Shown here one piece after another: positions 37,407 to 46,588 of a DNA stretch of 48,445 nucleotides. The DNA is taken from NCBI RefSeq assembly GCF_004405105.1, contig NZ_SORW01000010.1, forward strand, positions 1 to 48,445, written 5' to 3'. A program made the translations under genes and the position numbers. The notes beneath the pieces are model-generated. The model did no database searches. It was not told the DNA's origin and saw only the letters and a program-made list of their open reading frames with translations. This DNA is from Jeotgalibacillus sp. R-1-5s-1. Its GTDB lineage: Bacteria; Bacillota; Bacilli; Bacillales; Jeotgalibacillaceae. Within the stretch, counting starts at the first letter, position 1. Each line of letters opens with the position of its first letter.

Positions 37407-37977
37407 TGTTTATGCGATTGTGGAAAGTCTGTTATTTACTTCAGGTGATGAGGGTCTGACAGTTGAGCAGCTGATGGATGTATTGACACTTTCAGAAGAT
37501 GAGGTGCTCAAAATCATGGCTACCATCCGGGAGCAATATCTGCAGGAGGATTCACGCGGAATCCAGCTCGTTGAATACGCAGAAAAGTATCAGCTTGCCA
37601 CGAAAGCCGGATTTTCAGATTATATAAAACAGCTCGCGGAAGCTCCATCGCCAGCCACACTGTCACAGGCAAGTCTTGAGACATTGGCCATTATTGCTTA
37701 CCGTCAGCCGGTAACAAAAGTCGCCATTGAAGAAATACGCGGCGTTAAAACCGATCGTCCGGTCCAGACTTTGTTATCCCGGGGGCTGATCAAAGAATTA
37801 GGCCGTGCAGAAGGTGCCGGCAGACCTATTCTCTACGGAACAACCGATGAGTTCCTCGACAGCTTTGGTCTGAATAACCTGACTGAGCTCCCTGAATTAC
37901 CTGAATCGATGGATGAGGATGACGCAGATCAGGGTGGAGATCTCTTTTTTGAATCGCTGAAAAAAGGACTTGAATGA
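37393..37977 (+). CDS. scpB: Segregation and condensation protein B
   Basis: Dimeric winged-helix partner of ScpA. The product is 194 residues with the conserved SLETLAIIAYRQPVTK and IRGVKTDRPVQTLLSRGLI motifs. The TTG start lies inside the end of scpA (14-bp overlap) with SD AAGGAG 9 nt before it. A terminator follows, so scpAB is a two-gene operon. Confidence 0.96.
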   Translation: MASHNVYAIVESLLFTSGDEGLTVEQLMDVLTLSEDEVLKIMATIREQYLQEDSRGIQLVEYAEKYQLATKAGFSDYIKQLAEAPSPATLSQASLETLAIIAYRQPVTKVAIEEIRGVKTDRPVQTLLSRGLIKELGRAEGAGRPILYGTTDEFLDSFGLNNLTELPELPESMDEDDADQGGDLFFESLKKGLE

Positions 37978-38027
37978 TGAATTGAACAAAAGCTTTTATT
38001 AATCACACCTTAATAGCGCGGTGATAG

Positions 38028-38070
38028 AGCAGTTAAGTGATACTGGCGAGTTTCACTTAACTGCTTTTTT
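38028..38070 (+). terminator. Terminator of scpAB
   Basis: 13-bp perfect stem AGCAGTTAAGTGA / TCACTTAACTGCT, 12-nt loop, then a T run on the plus strand. Confidence 0.88.
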
Positions 38071-38134
38071 GCGCCTATACGCCAGTAATAGCAGTCCCCT
38101 ATTTTACATATATATCCCCTATGTATAAATAAAG

Positions 38135-39211
38135 GTGGTGGGACTTCTGAAATTTTTCAGGCTATTGCTGACAGTGCTGGTGTTCTTTTTGTTTGTATCA
38201 GAAATGAAAGCTGCCCCTTCTCCTTCTGCCACTTCAGCTATTTTGATAGAAGCAGAAAGCGGAAGAGTCCTGTTTGAAAAAGCAGCTGATCAGGAAATGA
38301 AAATTGCGAGCATTACCAAAATTCTCACAGCGCATGTGGCACTTCAGCACGCATCACTGAAGGATGAAGTGAAAATCTCAGCAAAAGCGGCGGCTACTGA
38401 AGGTTCAAGCCTCTACCTTCCTGCCGGCACAAAGGTCACCATGGAGGATCTCTTATATGGACTCCTCCTCCGGTCAGGTAACGATGCGGCTGTTGCCATT
38501 GCTGAGCATGTCAGCGGTTCGGTAGAAGATTTTTCTGTATTGATGAATAACGAAGCAAAGAAATTAGGGATGACCCATTCACATTTTACTAATCCACACG
38601 GCCTTGATCTTGATGATCAGCATTATTCGAGTGCAAGGGATATGGCCATGCTCACAAAAGAGGCGATAAAAAATAAAGACTTCAATAAGATATTCTCGAG
38701 CGAAAAATACCGAGCTGAGCTTAACGGAAATCCGGCACTCTGGCATAACAAACACCGTCTCGTAACCGGCCTGTACCCATACGCTTCCGGAGGCAAAACA
38801 GGTTATACAAAAAAAGCAGGGCGAACACTTGTTACTTCGGCAAACCGTGATAATATGACGCTGATTGCTGTCACGATACAGGCTTCAGATGATTGGAACG
38901 ACCATATTCATATGTTTGAACACGGCTTTTCAACTTACAAAAACGTCCTGCTGCTGGAAAAAGGCGAGCTTCCTCCTTATGCTGACCAGTCTGAAGATGT
39001 GATTCTCGTGAACAAACATCATTTCTCCTATCCGCTTGCCAAACATGAAAAGGACAAAGTTTCCTTTATTCTTAATCCTGAAAATGCGACGTTAAAAGTA
39101 CAGTTGCAAAACAGGACCATACATACTGAACAGCTTGAGGAAAAATCAGTAAAAGAAAAAAACTGGTTTCAAAAACTGATTCAAAGAATCGCAGGTGGAT
39201 TCAATGGTTAA
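38135..39211 (+). CDS. dacB: D-alanyl-D-alanine carboxypeptidase, DacB-like
   Basis: Low-molecular-weight penicillin-binding protein. The product is up to 358 residues: signal peptide ending near KAA-AP (residue 26-27), catalytic SxxK S59-K62 (SITK), SGN 114-116, KTG 221-223, and a C-terminal amphipathic region. With spmAB behind it, it matches the sporulation DacB that trims cortex cross-links. The start is unclear: GTG codons at 38135 and 38138 sit inside the SD AAAGGTGG, while a CTG at 38147 has ideal spacing. The -35/-10 of a sigma-E promoter is not clear. Confidence 0.92.
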   Translation: MVGLLKFFRLLLTVLVFFLFVSEMKAAPSPSATSAILIEAESGRVLFEKAADQEMKIASITKILTAHVALQHASLKDEVKISAKAAATEGSSLYLPAGTKVTMEDLLYGLLLRSGNDAAVAIAEHVSGSVEDFSVLMNNEAKKLGMTHSHFTNPHGLDLDDQHYSSARDMAMLTKEAIKNKDFNKIFSSEKYRAELNGNPALWHNKHRLVTGLYPYASGGKTGYTKKAGRTLVTSANRDNMTLIAVTIQASDDWNDHIHMFEHGFSTYKNVLLLEKGELPPYADQSEDVILVNKHHFSYPLAKHEKDKVSFILNPENATLKVQLQNRTIHTEQLEEKSVKEKNWFQKLIQRIAGGFNG

Positions 39212-39794
39212 TCTGATCTGGATTTTTATGATCATCATCGGTCTGCTTTTCAGTTTTTACAACGGTACAACCTCTGAAGTCAATCAGGCTATGTTTGAAG
39301 CTTCAGGAAATGCAGTTGAGCTTATCATCGGTTTTATTGCGATCTTTACTTTCTGGCTAGGTATGATGGAAGTAGCAAAAAAAGCCGGATTGCTGCGTGT
39401 GATCACTTCTATTTGTTCACCTTTTTTATCAAGGCTATTTCCTGATCTACCGAAAAAAGATCCATCATTCGGATTTATTATGTCCAATGTTACCGCCAAC
39501 TTCTTCGGACTCGGTAATGCGGCAACCCCGTTTGGTATAAAAGCAATGAAAGAAATGCAGAAATTGAACCCTGCTCCTGATAAAGCCAGTCGTTCCATGG
39601 TGACATTTTTATGTCTGAACACTGCAGCTATCACGTTTTTTCCTGCTACCATCGTGTCTCTCCGCCTGACTGAAGGCGCAGCTGATCCGCTTGATATTGT
39701 GATTCCCGCCTTTCTAGCGACACTCGTCTCCTGTTCGACCGCGATTATCTACGACCGGATCAGCTGGCAGATCGTTTCAAGGAGGAGAAAGTAA
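39204..39794 (+). CDS. spmA: Spore maturation protein A
   Basis: Membrane protein that with SpmB is needed for full spore-core dehydration. The product is 196 residues with several hydrophobic segments and the FFGLGNAATPFGIKAM motif of the nucleoside-recognition (Gate) family. The frame opens three codons earlier, but SD AGGTGG is spaced for the ATG at 39204. It overlaps dacB by 8 bp and abuts spmB, forming dacB-spmA-spmB as in B. subtilis. Confidence 0.96.
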   Translation: MVNLIWIFMIIIGLLFSFYNGTTSEVNQAMFEASGNAVELIIGFIAIFTFWLGMMEVAKKAGLLRVITSICSPFLSRLFPDLPKKDPSFGFIMSNVTANFFGLGNAATPFGIKAMKEMQKLNPAPDKASRSMVTFLCLNTAAITFFPATIVSLRLTEGAADPLDIVIPAFLATLVSCSTAIIYDRISWQIVSRRRK

Positions 39795-40333
39795 TGGCAG
39801 CCATCCAGCTCGCCTCAGGTTTTTTTTTACCGACGCTCATTCTGATTATCCTGATCACTGCATTATGCACCAGAACAGATGCATTCGGTGCCTTTGTAGA
39901 GGGAGGAAAAGAAGGACTTCAGCTGTCAATCGCCCTTCTGCCTTATTTACTTGGGATGCTCGTTGCCATCAGTGTGCTGAGGGCTTCGGGAATTCTCGAC
40001 TTAATGACCGGTTTTTTCTCGCCTGTTCTGGAAAAACTGATGATCCCTTCTGAGCTGCTGCCTTTATTTTTGACAAGACCTATTTCAGGCTCAGCCTCTC
40101 TTGGCATTGTGGCTGAACTGACAAATAGTCTTGGCCCTGATCATATGGCTTCAAAGATCGCTGCAGTCGTACAGGGCAGCACGGATACGACCCTTTACAT
40201 ACTCACGGTTTATTTCGGGGCAGTCGGCATCCGGAAAATGGGACGTGCGCTGACAGTCGGGCTGCTCGCTGATTTTACAGGGATGATCGCGGCTGTTATG
40301 ATATCTGCATGGTATTTTGGATTTTTTTCATAA
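39794..40333 (+). CDS. spmB: Spore maturation protein B
   Basis: Partner of SpmA in spore-core dehydration. The product is 179 residues and polytopic, with the TRPISGSASLGI motif typical of this Gate-family protein. Its ATG shares one base with the spmA stop (TAATG), so translation is coupled. Confidence 0.96.
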   Translation: MAAIQLASGFFLPTLILIILITALCTRTDAFGAFVEGGKEGLQLSIALLPYLLGMLVAISVLRASGILDLMTGFFSPVLEKLMIPSELLPLFLTRPISGSASLGIVAELTNSLGPDHMASKIAAVVQGSTDTTLYILTVYFGAVGIRKMGRALTVGLLADFTGMIAAVMISAWYFGFFS

Positions 40334-40357
40334 TGGATGATTATTGGAGTGAAAGAG

Positions 40358-40879
40358 ATGAAAAACTATGATCAGGCCTACCTTGATTATTTAATTCATT
40401 TTCATGGGGACCGTGATTATTTTGAATGTCATGAAGTGCTCGAAGAATACTGGAAGGAATGTACCGCACAGGAGAAAGACAGTGTCTGGGCCGGCTTAAT
40501 ACAATTCGCCACAGGTTTGTATCACTACCGCCGCGGAAATTTACGAGGTGCTGCAAAAAGTATTCACCAGGCACACGGTAAGCTGAGCACAAAAACAGAT
40601 CAGCTGGCAGCACTCGGGATTGAACATGAAGCTTTTATTCAAATCATCATTGAAATCGAAAGTGCCATCGCGGCCGCAACCCCGTATCAGAGCGTCATGA
40701 TTCCCCTCAACGATAGCGCGCTCGAGTCATACTGTAAACAAGAATGTGCCCAAAAAGGCTTTGCATGGGGGAAACCAAGTGACGTGTCAAACCCTGAACT
40801 CATTAACCGGCACACACTGAGAGACAGAAGCGAAGTCATCGCGCTCCGGCAAAAAGCACTGCGCGAAAAAAACAACTGA
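40358..40879 (+). CDS. ypuF: DUF309 protein, YpuF-like
   Basis: 173 residues. The N-terminal part carries the DUF309 signature YFECHEVLEEYWK followed by WAGLIQFATGLYHYRRGN, an all-helical fold with a possible HExxE metal site. Function unknown. SD GGAG 8 nt before the ATG at 40358; an earlier in-frame ATG at 40337 lacks one. In B. subtilis ypuF precedes scpA, while here it follows spmB by 24 bp on the same strand. Confidence 0.88.
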   Translation: MKNYDQAYLDYLIHFHGDRDYFECHEVLEEYWKECTAQEKDSVWAGLIQFATGLYHYRRGNLRGAAKSIHQAHGKLSTKTDQLAALGIEHEAFIQIIIEIESAIAAATPYQSVMIPLNDSALESYCKQECAQKGFAWGKPSDVSNPELINRHTLRDRSEVIALRQKALREKNN

Positions 40880-40925
40880 CCCATCACGCAGGCGGGGGAT
40901 GTCCCAGGCACGGTTTTTAATTTAA

Positions 40926-41355
<430 letters not shown>

Positions 41356-41421
41356 TTACTGCTGCCGCTCTTTATCATACTAGAAACCCTGTGTTAATTC
41401 AATCACCGTCAAAATGCCTAT

Positions 41422-41508
41422 TTATGCGATGAACGCCCAGTAAATGAACCCCCAGATTACCGCGAGTATTAAGAGCACGATAAAGGTAATGGCATTCTGT
41501 TTTTTCAT
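41422..41508 (-). CDS. Tiny membrane peptide gene coupled to lysA
   Basis: 28-codon ORF starting MKKQNAITFIVLLILAVIWG and ending in YWAFIA: a basic N-terminus and one hydrophobic helix. Its ATG overlaps the lysA stop as ATGA. SD AGGA lies 8 nt upstream, inside the lysA end. I recognise no family. Position, SD and amphipathic layout make a real translated peptide plausible, but length alone cannot prove it. Confidence 0.55.
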   Translation of the reverse strand: MKKQNAITFIVLLILAVIWGFIYWAFIA

Positions 41509-42824
41509 CGCTTGTTTCCTGCTTTCAACGGTCTGTCATGTCTGATCAGATCTTCATAACTTTCTCTTTCAATAATCAGCTCAGATTCTCCGTTTTCAAC
41601 AAATACAACGGCCGGTCTTGGAATTCTGTTGTAGTTGTTTGCCATCGCGTAACCGTATGCCCCTGTACAAAAAACAGCTAGGATATCTCCCGGGTTAGCA
41701 TCACTGATCGGTAAGTCCCAGATCAGCATATCTCCGGATTCGCAGCATTTACCGGCAATTGATACTACGTTGTCTGTCTCTGCTTCAGGGTGATTGGCGA
41801 TTACTGCCTCATAACGCGCCTTGTAAAGGGCCGGTCTGATATTATCGCTCATTCCTCCGTCTACTGCCAGATAAGTCCGGATATCAGGCACTTCTTTTGT
41901 TGAGCCGACTTTATACAGCGTTGTTCCTGCATCACCGACAAGGGAACGTCCAGGTTCAATCCAGATTTCAGGCATAGACAGGTGACGCTGACCCATCTGA
42001 TCCTTCACATGACCGATTATGTCTTCTACATATCTGGATGGCGCGATCGGTGTGTCCTCTTCTGTATATCTGATACCGAAACCGCCGCCGAGATTTAATA
42101 CTTCTGATTCGAAGCCATAACGTTCTTTCCACTCAGCCAGCTTTTCAATCATTCTCTCAGCAGCTTTGATAAAGCCGGTTGTTTCGAAGATCTGGGATCC
42201 GATATGGCAGTGCAGACCGAGCACCTGAAGGTTTTGATTTTCAAGTGATGATTGTAACGCCTGGTCTGCCTGACCGTTCTGAAGGCCGAATCCAAATTTC
42301 GAATCATCCTGCCCAGTCAGAATATAATCATGAGTATGCGCTTCTATCCCAGGTGTTACACGCAGCAAAATACTCGCTGTTGTATTTTTCTCTTTACACA
42401 CTTCAGGTAACAGCTCAAGCTCATAAAAGTTGTCTACTACAAAACATCCTACCCCTGCATCAAGTGCCATCTCTATTTCATGTCTACTCTTATTGTTTCC
42501 GTGAAAATGAATTTTTTCAGGGTTAAATCCTGCTTTAAGCGCAGTATAAAGTTCTCCTCCTGATACGACATCAAGACTGAGCCCTTCTTCCTCAATTAGC
42601 TGAATCATGGCAATCGAAGAGAAAGCTTTACTGGCGTAAGCAACCTGCGATGATACACCAAGCTTTTCAAACGTTTCCTTAAATCCTCTTGCACGTTCCC
42701 TGATCAGAGCCGTGTCATATACATACAAAGGCGTACCGTATTTTTCCGCCAGTTCGATTGTGTCGACGCCACCAATGGTCAGGTGACCTTTTTCATTGAT
42801 ACCTGATGTTCCGTAATAATGCAT
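41505..42824 (-). CDS. lysA: Diaminopimelate decarboxylase
   Basis: PLP enzyme making L-lysine from meso-diaminopimelate. The product is 439 residues, with PLP lysine K66 (YASKAFSS), the HGNNKSRHEIEMAL region, the GGGFGI phosphate loop and the C-terminal CCESGDM motif carrying the active-site cysteine. It follows spoVAF as in B. subtilis, with an 84-bp gap. I see no lysine riboswitch; an inverted repeat and a promoter candidate fill the gap. Confidence 0.97.
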   Translation of the reverse strand: MHYYGTSGINEKGHLTIGGVDTIELAEKYGTPLYVYDTALIRERARGFKETFEKLGVSSQVAYASKAFSSIAMIQLIEEEGLSLDVVSGGELYTALKAGFNPEKIHFHGNNKSRHEIEMALDAGVGCFVVDNFYELELLPEVCKEKNTTASILLRVTPGIEAHTHDYILTGQDDSKFGFGLQNGQADQALQSSLENQNLQVLGLHCHIGSQIFETTGFIKAAERMIEKLAEWKERYGFESEVLNLGGGFGIRYTEEDTPIAPSRYVEDIIGHVKDQMGQRHLSMPEIWIEPGRSLVGDAGTTLYKVGSTKEVPDIRTYLAVDGGMSDNIRPALYKARYEAVIANHPEAETDNVVSIAGKCCESGDMLIWDLPISDANPGDILAVFCTGAYGYAMANNYNRIPRPAVVFVENGESELIIERESYEDLIRHDRPLKAGNKR

Positions 42825-42848
42825 GTTCTATTTCCTTTCCGCCATAGC

Positions 42849-42879
42849 AGTACTTACATACTTATAGATAGTAAGTACT
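42849..42879. promoter_or_regulatory. Inverted repeat upstream of lysA
   Basis: Arms AGTACTTAC and GTAAGTACT, 9 bp, 13-nt spacer, 25 bp before the lysA ATG. There is no T run, so an operator or RNA hairpin fits better than a terminator. A weak promoter (TTGCAA-18-TAGAGT) lies just upstream on the minus strand. Confidence 0.4.
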
Positions 42880-42908
42880 CTATCACACTAAAGCGTTTTA
42901 TTGCAATG

Positions 42909-44360
42909 TCATTTATCTGACGGTTTTTGTCTGACACGGTCTTTTGTTTTGACGATCATCGGACGGACAAACGATCGGGTAACCGGCATTCTGATCAGAA
43001 CATGAATCAGCGCAAGCGGGCGGAAAGGAACAAGCGGCCATAAATAAGGCACTGAAAAAACCTTTATTTTCATCAGGAAGAGCAGAATAAGGGTCAGCCC
43101 AATGACAAATCCGCTGATGTGAAACCCCCATACGAGAAGCATTAAAAGTACCCGTGCCATCTTATTTGCCACACTTAATTCATAGCTTGGCGTGGCAAAA
43201 GTTCCAATGGCAGCGAGCGCAACATACAAAATGACTTCAGGAACGAAAAGCCCAACATCAATGGCAATCTGCCCGATCAACACAGCTGCAATCAGCCCCA
43301 TTGCCGTCGACAGCGGCGTGGGGGTGTGAATAGCTGCCATTCTTAAAAATTCAATACCGATATCGGCAATCAGCAGCTGTACTATTAATGGTACAGCAGT
43401 ATCTTCTTTCATCCCCAAAAAATCAAGTGATTCCGGTTTCAGTCCAGGATCAATAGCTAGCAGATACCAGAGTGGTAATAGAAATACGGATGCGATGATT
43501 CCTAATATCCTGATAAAGCGTATGAAAGTTCCAACTGCAGGAGACTGTCTGAATTCTTCAGCATGCTGGATATGATGAAAAAAGGTGGAAGGTGTAATCA
43601 TGACACTCGGTGATGTATCAACGTAAATACAAACATGCCCTTCAAGAAGATGCTCTGCAGCAATATCAGCCCTTTCTGTGTACCGGACGAGCGGGTAAGG
43701 GTTAAATCCCTGCTTCACGATGTACTCTTCCAGTGATTTGTCAGTCATGATTAATCCGTCCGTTTTAATCGGTTCAATTTCTTTTTTGATCACCTGAACA
43801 AGTTCATCATTGGCAAGACCTTTAATATAACCGATTGCGACATCCATTTTTGAACGTTCCCCGACCTCCAGCATTTCAAAACGAAGTCCCGGGTCTCTGA
43901 TTCTTCTTCTTGTTAAGGCTGTATTTACGATAATATTTTCCACGAAGCCGTCTCTCGATCCTCTGACGACCTTCTCTGTATCAGGTTCTTCAGGCTGTCT
44001 GCCGGGATAGCTCCTTACATCAATCAGAAAACAATCCGGTTCCCCATCGACTTTTATGGCAATTAAACCTGAAAAAACCTGTCTCACAAGCGTCTGCTTT
44101 GAATCTGTAGACTCAACAGAATGATGAATCAGCCTGTTTTGCACCCATGCGTTCATATGAGGTGGCACTGAGTCTGAGTTTCCAGTGAGTTCATCAAGAA
44201 TCTCCATAATGAATCTTGTTTCACATAAACCATTCACTGCATAGAGACTGATCAGGTGATCATGGATCATCATATGCCTGACTAAAAAATCGAAGCTCTT
44301 CCCGAGGCCGGCATGTTCTTCAAGCCACAGGTCGAGCTCATGATTATGCGTTGGCAGCAT
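42909..44360 (-). CDS. spoVAF: Stage V sporulation protein AF (GerA family)
   Basis: 483-residue spore inner-membrane protein related to germinant receptor A subunits. A cytoplasmic N-terminal domain (1-270) includes IDVRSYPGRQPEEPDTEKVV and YVDTSPSVMITPSTFFHH, and the rest has several transmembrane segments. In B. subtilis SpoVAF works with YqhR (FigP) as an ion channel that boosts germination. It lies 5 bp after spoVAB, where spoVAC, AD and AE would be expected. Confidence 0.95.
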   Translation of the reverse strand: MLPTHNHELDLWLEEHAGLGKSFDFLVRHMMIHDHLISLYAVNGLCETRFIMEILDELTGNSDSVPPHMNAWVQNRLIHHSVESTDSKQTLVRQVFSGLIAIKVDGEPDCFLIDVRSYPGRQPEEPDTEKVVRGSRDGFVENIIVNTALTRRRIRDPGLRFEMLEVGERSKMDVAIGYIKGLANDELVQVIKKEIEPIKTDGLIMTDKSLEEYIVKQGFNPYPLVRYTERADIAAEHLLEGHVCIYVDTSPSVMITPSTFFHHIQHAEEFRQSPAVGTFIRFIRILGIIASVFLLPLWYLLAIDPGLKPESLDFLGMKEDTAVPLIVQLLIADIGIEFLRMAAIHTPTPLSTAMGLIAAVLIGQIAIDVGLFVPEVILYVALAAIGTFATPSYELSVANKMARVLLMLLVWGFHISGFVIGLTLILLFLMKIKVFSVPYLWPLVPFRPLALIHVLIRMPVTRSFVRPMIVKTKDRVRQKPSDK

Positions 44361-44365
44361 ATACT

Positions 44366-44797
44366 CTATTCCCCTTTCAAATATGGCAAATAGATCAGCC
44401 AGTAAAACAGTGATCCGGCTATTTTGCCAGTGATAATTGCCATTATTATTGCCTGAAGCCGTGTATGGCTATTCAGTCTTCTGGCAATCAGGGGAATTAT
44501 TTTTAATACTTCAGTAAGCGCTCCTGCCAGCATGCCGACAAACATTCCGGAAAACAGGCCAACAAAGGGGACCAAAATGGCTGCGTTCGGGATCGTCCAT
44601 CCGGCTATCAGCATGATACATACAGACAGTGCGCCCATAACGAGTCCTGTCTCGAGCCGTGATAACCTCCTTTTTGTATTTGTCAGATCCACCAGCCTGG
44701 GTATAATGCCGAGCGCAAAAAGAAAGGCTGTAAAACCTCCTCCCACCGCAAGGCCTGATGACAGACCGAGAAATAACAGAAGAAGATGTTCAGCCAT
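44366..44797 (-). CDS. spoVAB: Stage V sporulation protein AB
   Basis: 143 residues with about four transmembrane helices; the N-terminal GLSSGLAVGGGFTAFLFALGI and the VGLFSGMFVGMLAGALTEVL block match SpoVAB. It belongs to the spoVA group involved in dipicolinate uptake and release. It overlaps spoVAA by 8 bp and is followed directly by spoVAF. Confidence 0.93.
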   Translation of the reverse strand: MAEHLLLLFLGLSSGLAVGGGFTAFLFALGIIPRLVDLTNTKRRLSRLETGLVMGALSVCIMLIAGWTIPNAAILVPFVGLFSGMFVGMLAGALTEVLKIIPLIARRLNSHTRLQAIIMAIITGKIAGSLFYWLIYLPYLKGE

Positions 44798-45377
44798 TTT
44801 GGTTACGCGCCTTTTCCTGATCCGTCAAAAAATCGGCCAATGATTTTTCATAGTGATGAACTTCCATTTCGAGCGGACTTGGCTCATCAGAAAATTTCTT
44901 ATTCAAAAAACGGTTAAAGAATAAATACATGCCAATGCCGAGTCCAAAGGAGTATGGAACCTGAAACCATAAAGGATTACTTCCGCCAAGCATTTCAGTC
45001 AGCGCAATCTGTGAATCCTCCATACTTACATCCTGATGAAAGTACATAATGGTCAGTGCTGCACCTGAAAAAAGCAGCATCCAGGCAAATAAAAACAGGA
45101 CAATTGAAGGACGGGGTGGATCTGAAACATAATCAAGTAACGTATGCGGCGGGCCAATCCAGTTGATTTGTATATCTTTACATTTTTCATTTATGACTGA
45201 TTCAACATGATGCTGCTCAATCAGTTTGTATCTCCCGGTTGTTTGACCCCATTCTCCCACCACAAGGTTCTCTATTTTGTGCATATCATGGCGGGAGGTT
45301 ATTTCAGCAATATCCTTTAAGGTAATCTCTTTTCCGCTAAATCCGGATTTGCCTTTCATCCTTAACGTGACGATCAT
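44790..45377 (-). CDS. spoVAA: Stage V sporulation protein AA
   Basis: 195 residues (B. subtilis 206): a soluble N-terminal domain (1-90) and two transmembrane segments (about 92-112 and 137-158). First gene of the spoVA group, 16 bp after sigF. SD GAGGGTG. Forespore sigma-G expression is known in B. subtilis; I could not pinpoint the promoter in the sigF 3' end. Confidence 0.92.
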   Translation of the reverse strand: MIVTLRMKGKSGFSGKEITLKDIAEITSRHDMHKIENLVVGEWGQTTGRYKLIEQHHVESVINEKCKDIQINWIGPPHTLLDYVSDPPRPSIVLFLFAWMLLFSGAALTIMYFHQDVSMEDSQIALTEMLGGSNPLWFQVPYSFGLGIGMYLFFNRFLNKKFSDEPSPLEMEVHHYEKSLADFLTDQEKARNQNG

Positions 45378-45393
45378 GTTTCTTCACCCTCTT

Positions 45394-46137
45394 CTACGCT
45401 TCCTGAGCCTCTTCCATCCAGTGCCGGATTGACAGCAGTACCCTTTTTTCAATCCGGGATACCTGAACCTGTGAAATGCCGAGTTTTTCTGCAACCTCTG
45501 ATTGTGTGCAGTCCATGTAATACCTGAGAAAAATGATTTTCCGGTCCCGTTGCTCAAGCGTCAGGAGCGCTTCTTTAATCGCGATCTGATGGAACCATCC
45601 GCCATTATCAGCAGACAGCTGGTCAAGCAGCGTAATCGGATCACCTTCATTCTCGTAGACTGTCTCATGAATGGAGGATGGCGCTCTTGAGGCTTCCTGT
45701 GAAAGCAGTACATCATCAGGCGTCACATCCAGGTGGGCAGCAATTTCATTGACAGAAGGCAGTCTTCCAAGCTGACTGCTTAATGCTTCTTTAGCCCTTT
45801 TAACCTTAATGGCGAGTTCCTTAATGGAGCGGCTTACCTTCACGGATCCATCGTCTCTGAGAAACCGCTGAATTTCTCCAATAATCATCGGAACAGCATA
45901 AGTGGAAAATCTCACATTATAACTCAAATCAAATTTATCGACCGCTTTTAAAAGGCCGATTGCACCGATCTGAAACAGATCATCCTGATCATATCCTCTG
46001 TTTTGAAAACGCTGGACAACTGACCAGACAAGTCTGATGTTGCTTTCAACCATTCTTTCCCTGGCACTTTCATCCCCTGACTGACTTTGCCGAATCCATT
46101 CCCTGACCGTTTCGTGGTTAACCGGATATGAACTCAT
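45394..46137 (-). CDS. sigF: Sporulation sigma factor SigF
   Basis: First forespore-specific sigma factor. The product is 247 residues with regions 2 (DDLFQIGAIGLLKAVDKFD, RFSTYAVPMIIGEIQRFLRDD), 3 and 4 (LEQRDRKIIFLRYYMDCTQSEVAEKLGISQVQVSRIE). It is kept inactive by SpoIIAB, 10 bp upstream in the same operon. ATG start with SD GGGGCGGG. Confidence 0.97.
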   Translation of the reverse strand: MSSYPVNHETVREWIRQSQSGDESARERMVESNIRLVWSVVQRFQNRGYDQDDLFQIGAIGLLKAVDKFDLSYNVRFSTYAVPMIIGEIQRFLRDDGSVKVSRSIKELAIKVKRAKEALSSQLGRLPSVNEIAAHLDVTPDDVLLSQEASRAPSSIHETVYENEGDPITLLDQLSADNGGWFHQIAIKEALLTLEQRDRKIIFLRYYMDCTQSEVAEKLGISQVQVSRIEKRVLLSIRHWMEEAQEA

Positions 46138-46147
46138 CAGCCCGCCC

Positions 46148-46588
46148 CTAATGACATTCTGCCTGAACGGATGTCAGCTGCTTAGTCATCGTTACGGTAG
46201 TACCCTTGCCAGGTTCCGAAACCACTTCAACACCATCCATGAAGTGATCCATAATCGTAAATCCCATTCCGGATCTCTCCATATCCGGACGCGATGTATA
46301 AAGAGGCTCCATCGCCTTTTCAACTTCCAAAATACCTTTTCCGCTGTCACGCACTTCAATGGTCAGAACACGTTCAACCATCGACATCTTCATATAAACC
46401 TCATGGTTCTCTGCTCCGCTGTAGCCGTGAATAATAGCATTGGTAACCGCTTCTGATACAACAGTTTTAATATCACTTAATTCCCCGATGGTCGGATCAT
46501 ATGCCGCGGCAAATGAAGCAGCAATCATTCTCGCGAGCGCTTCATTTTCACTGATTGACTTAAACGTACACGTCAGGCTGTTATTCAT
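46148..46588 (-). CDS. spoIIAB: Anti-sigma F factor and kinase SpoIIAB
   Basis: 146-residue GHKL-fold kinase that binds SigF and phosphorylates SpoIIAA. ATP-site motifs are visible: VSEAVTNAIIHGY (N box), VRDSGKGI (G1) and GMGFTIM (G2). Its ATG overlaps the spoIIAA stop (ATGA). Confidence 0.97.
   Translation of the reverse strand: MNNSLTCTFKSISENEALARMIAASFAAAYDPTIGELSDIKTVVSEAVTNAIIHGYSGAENHEVYMKMSMVERVLTIEVRDSGKGILEVEKAMEPLYTSRPDMERSGMGFTIMDHFMDGVEVVSEPGKGTTVTMTKQLTSVQAECH

Noticed and set aside
39284-39652. 122-codon minus-strand ORF inside spmA
   Set aside because: It is antisense to a clear membrane protein gene, with no SD and no family resemblance.
42179-42526. 115-codon plus-strand ORF inside lysA
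   Set aside because: Antisense to conserved PLP-enzyme sequence; no SD.
42825-42908. Lysine riboswitch upstream of lysA
   Set aside because: The gap is only 84 bp, too short for an L box, and shows only a simple inverted repeat.
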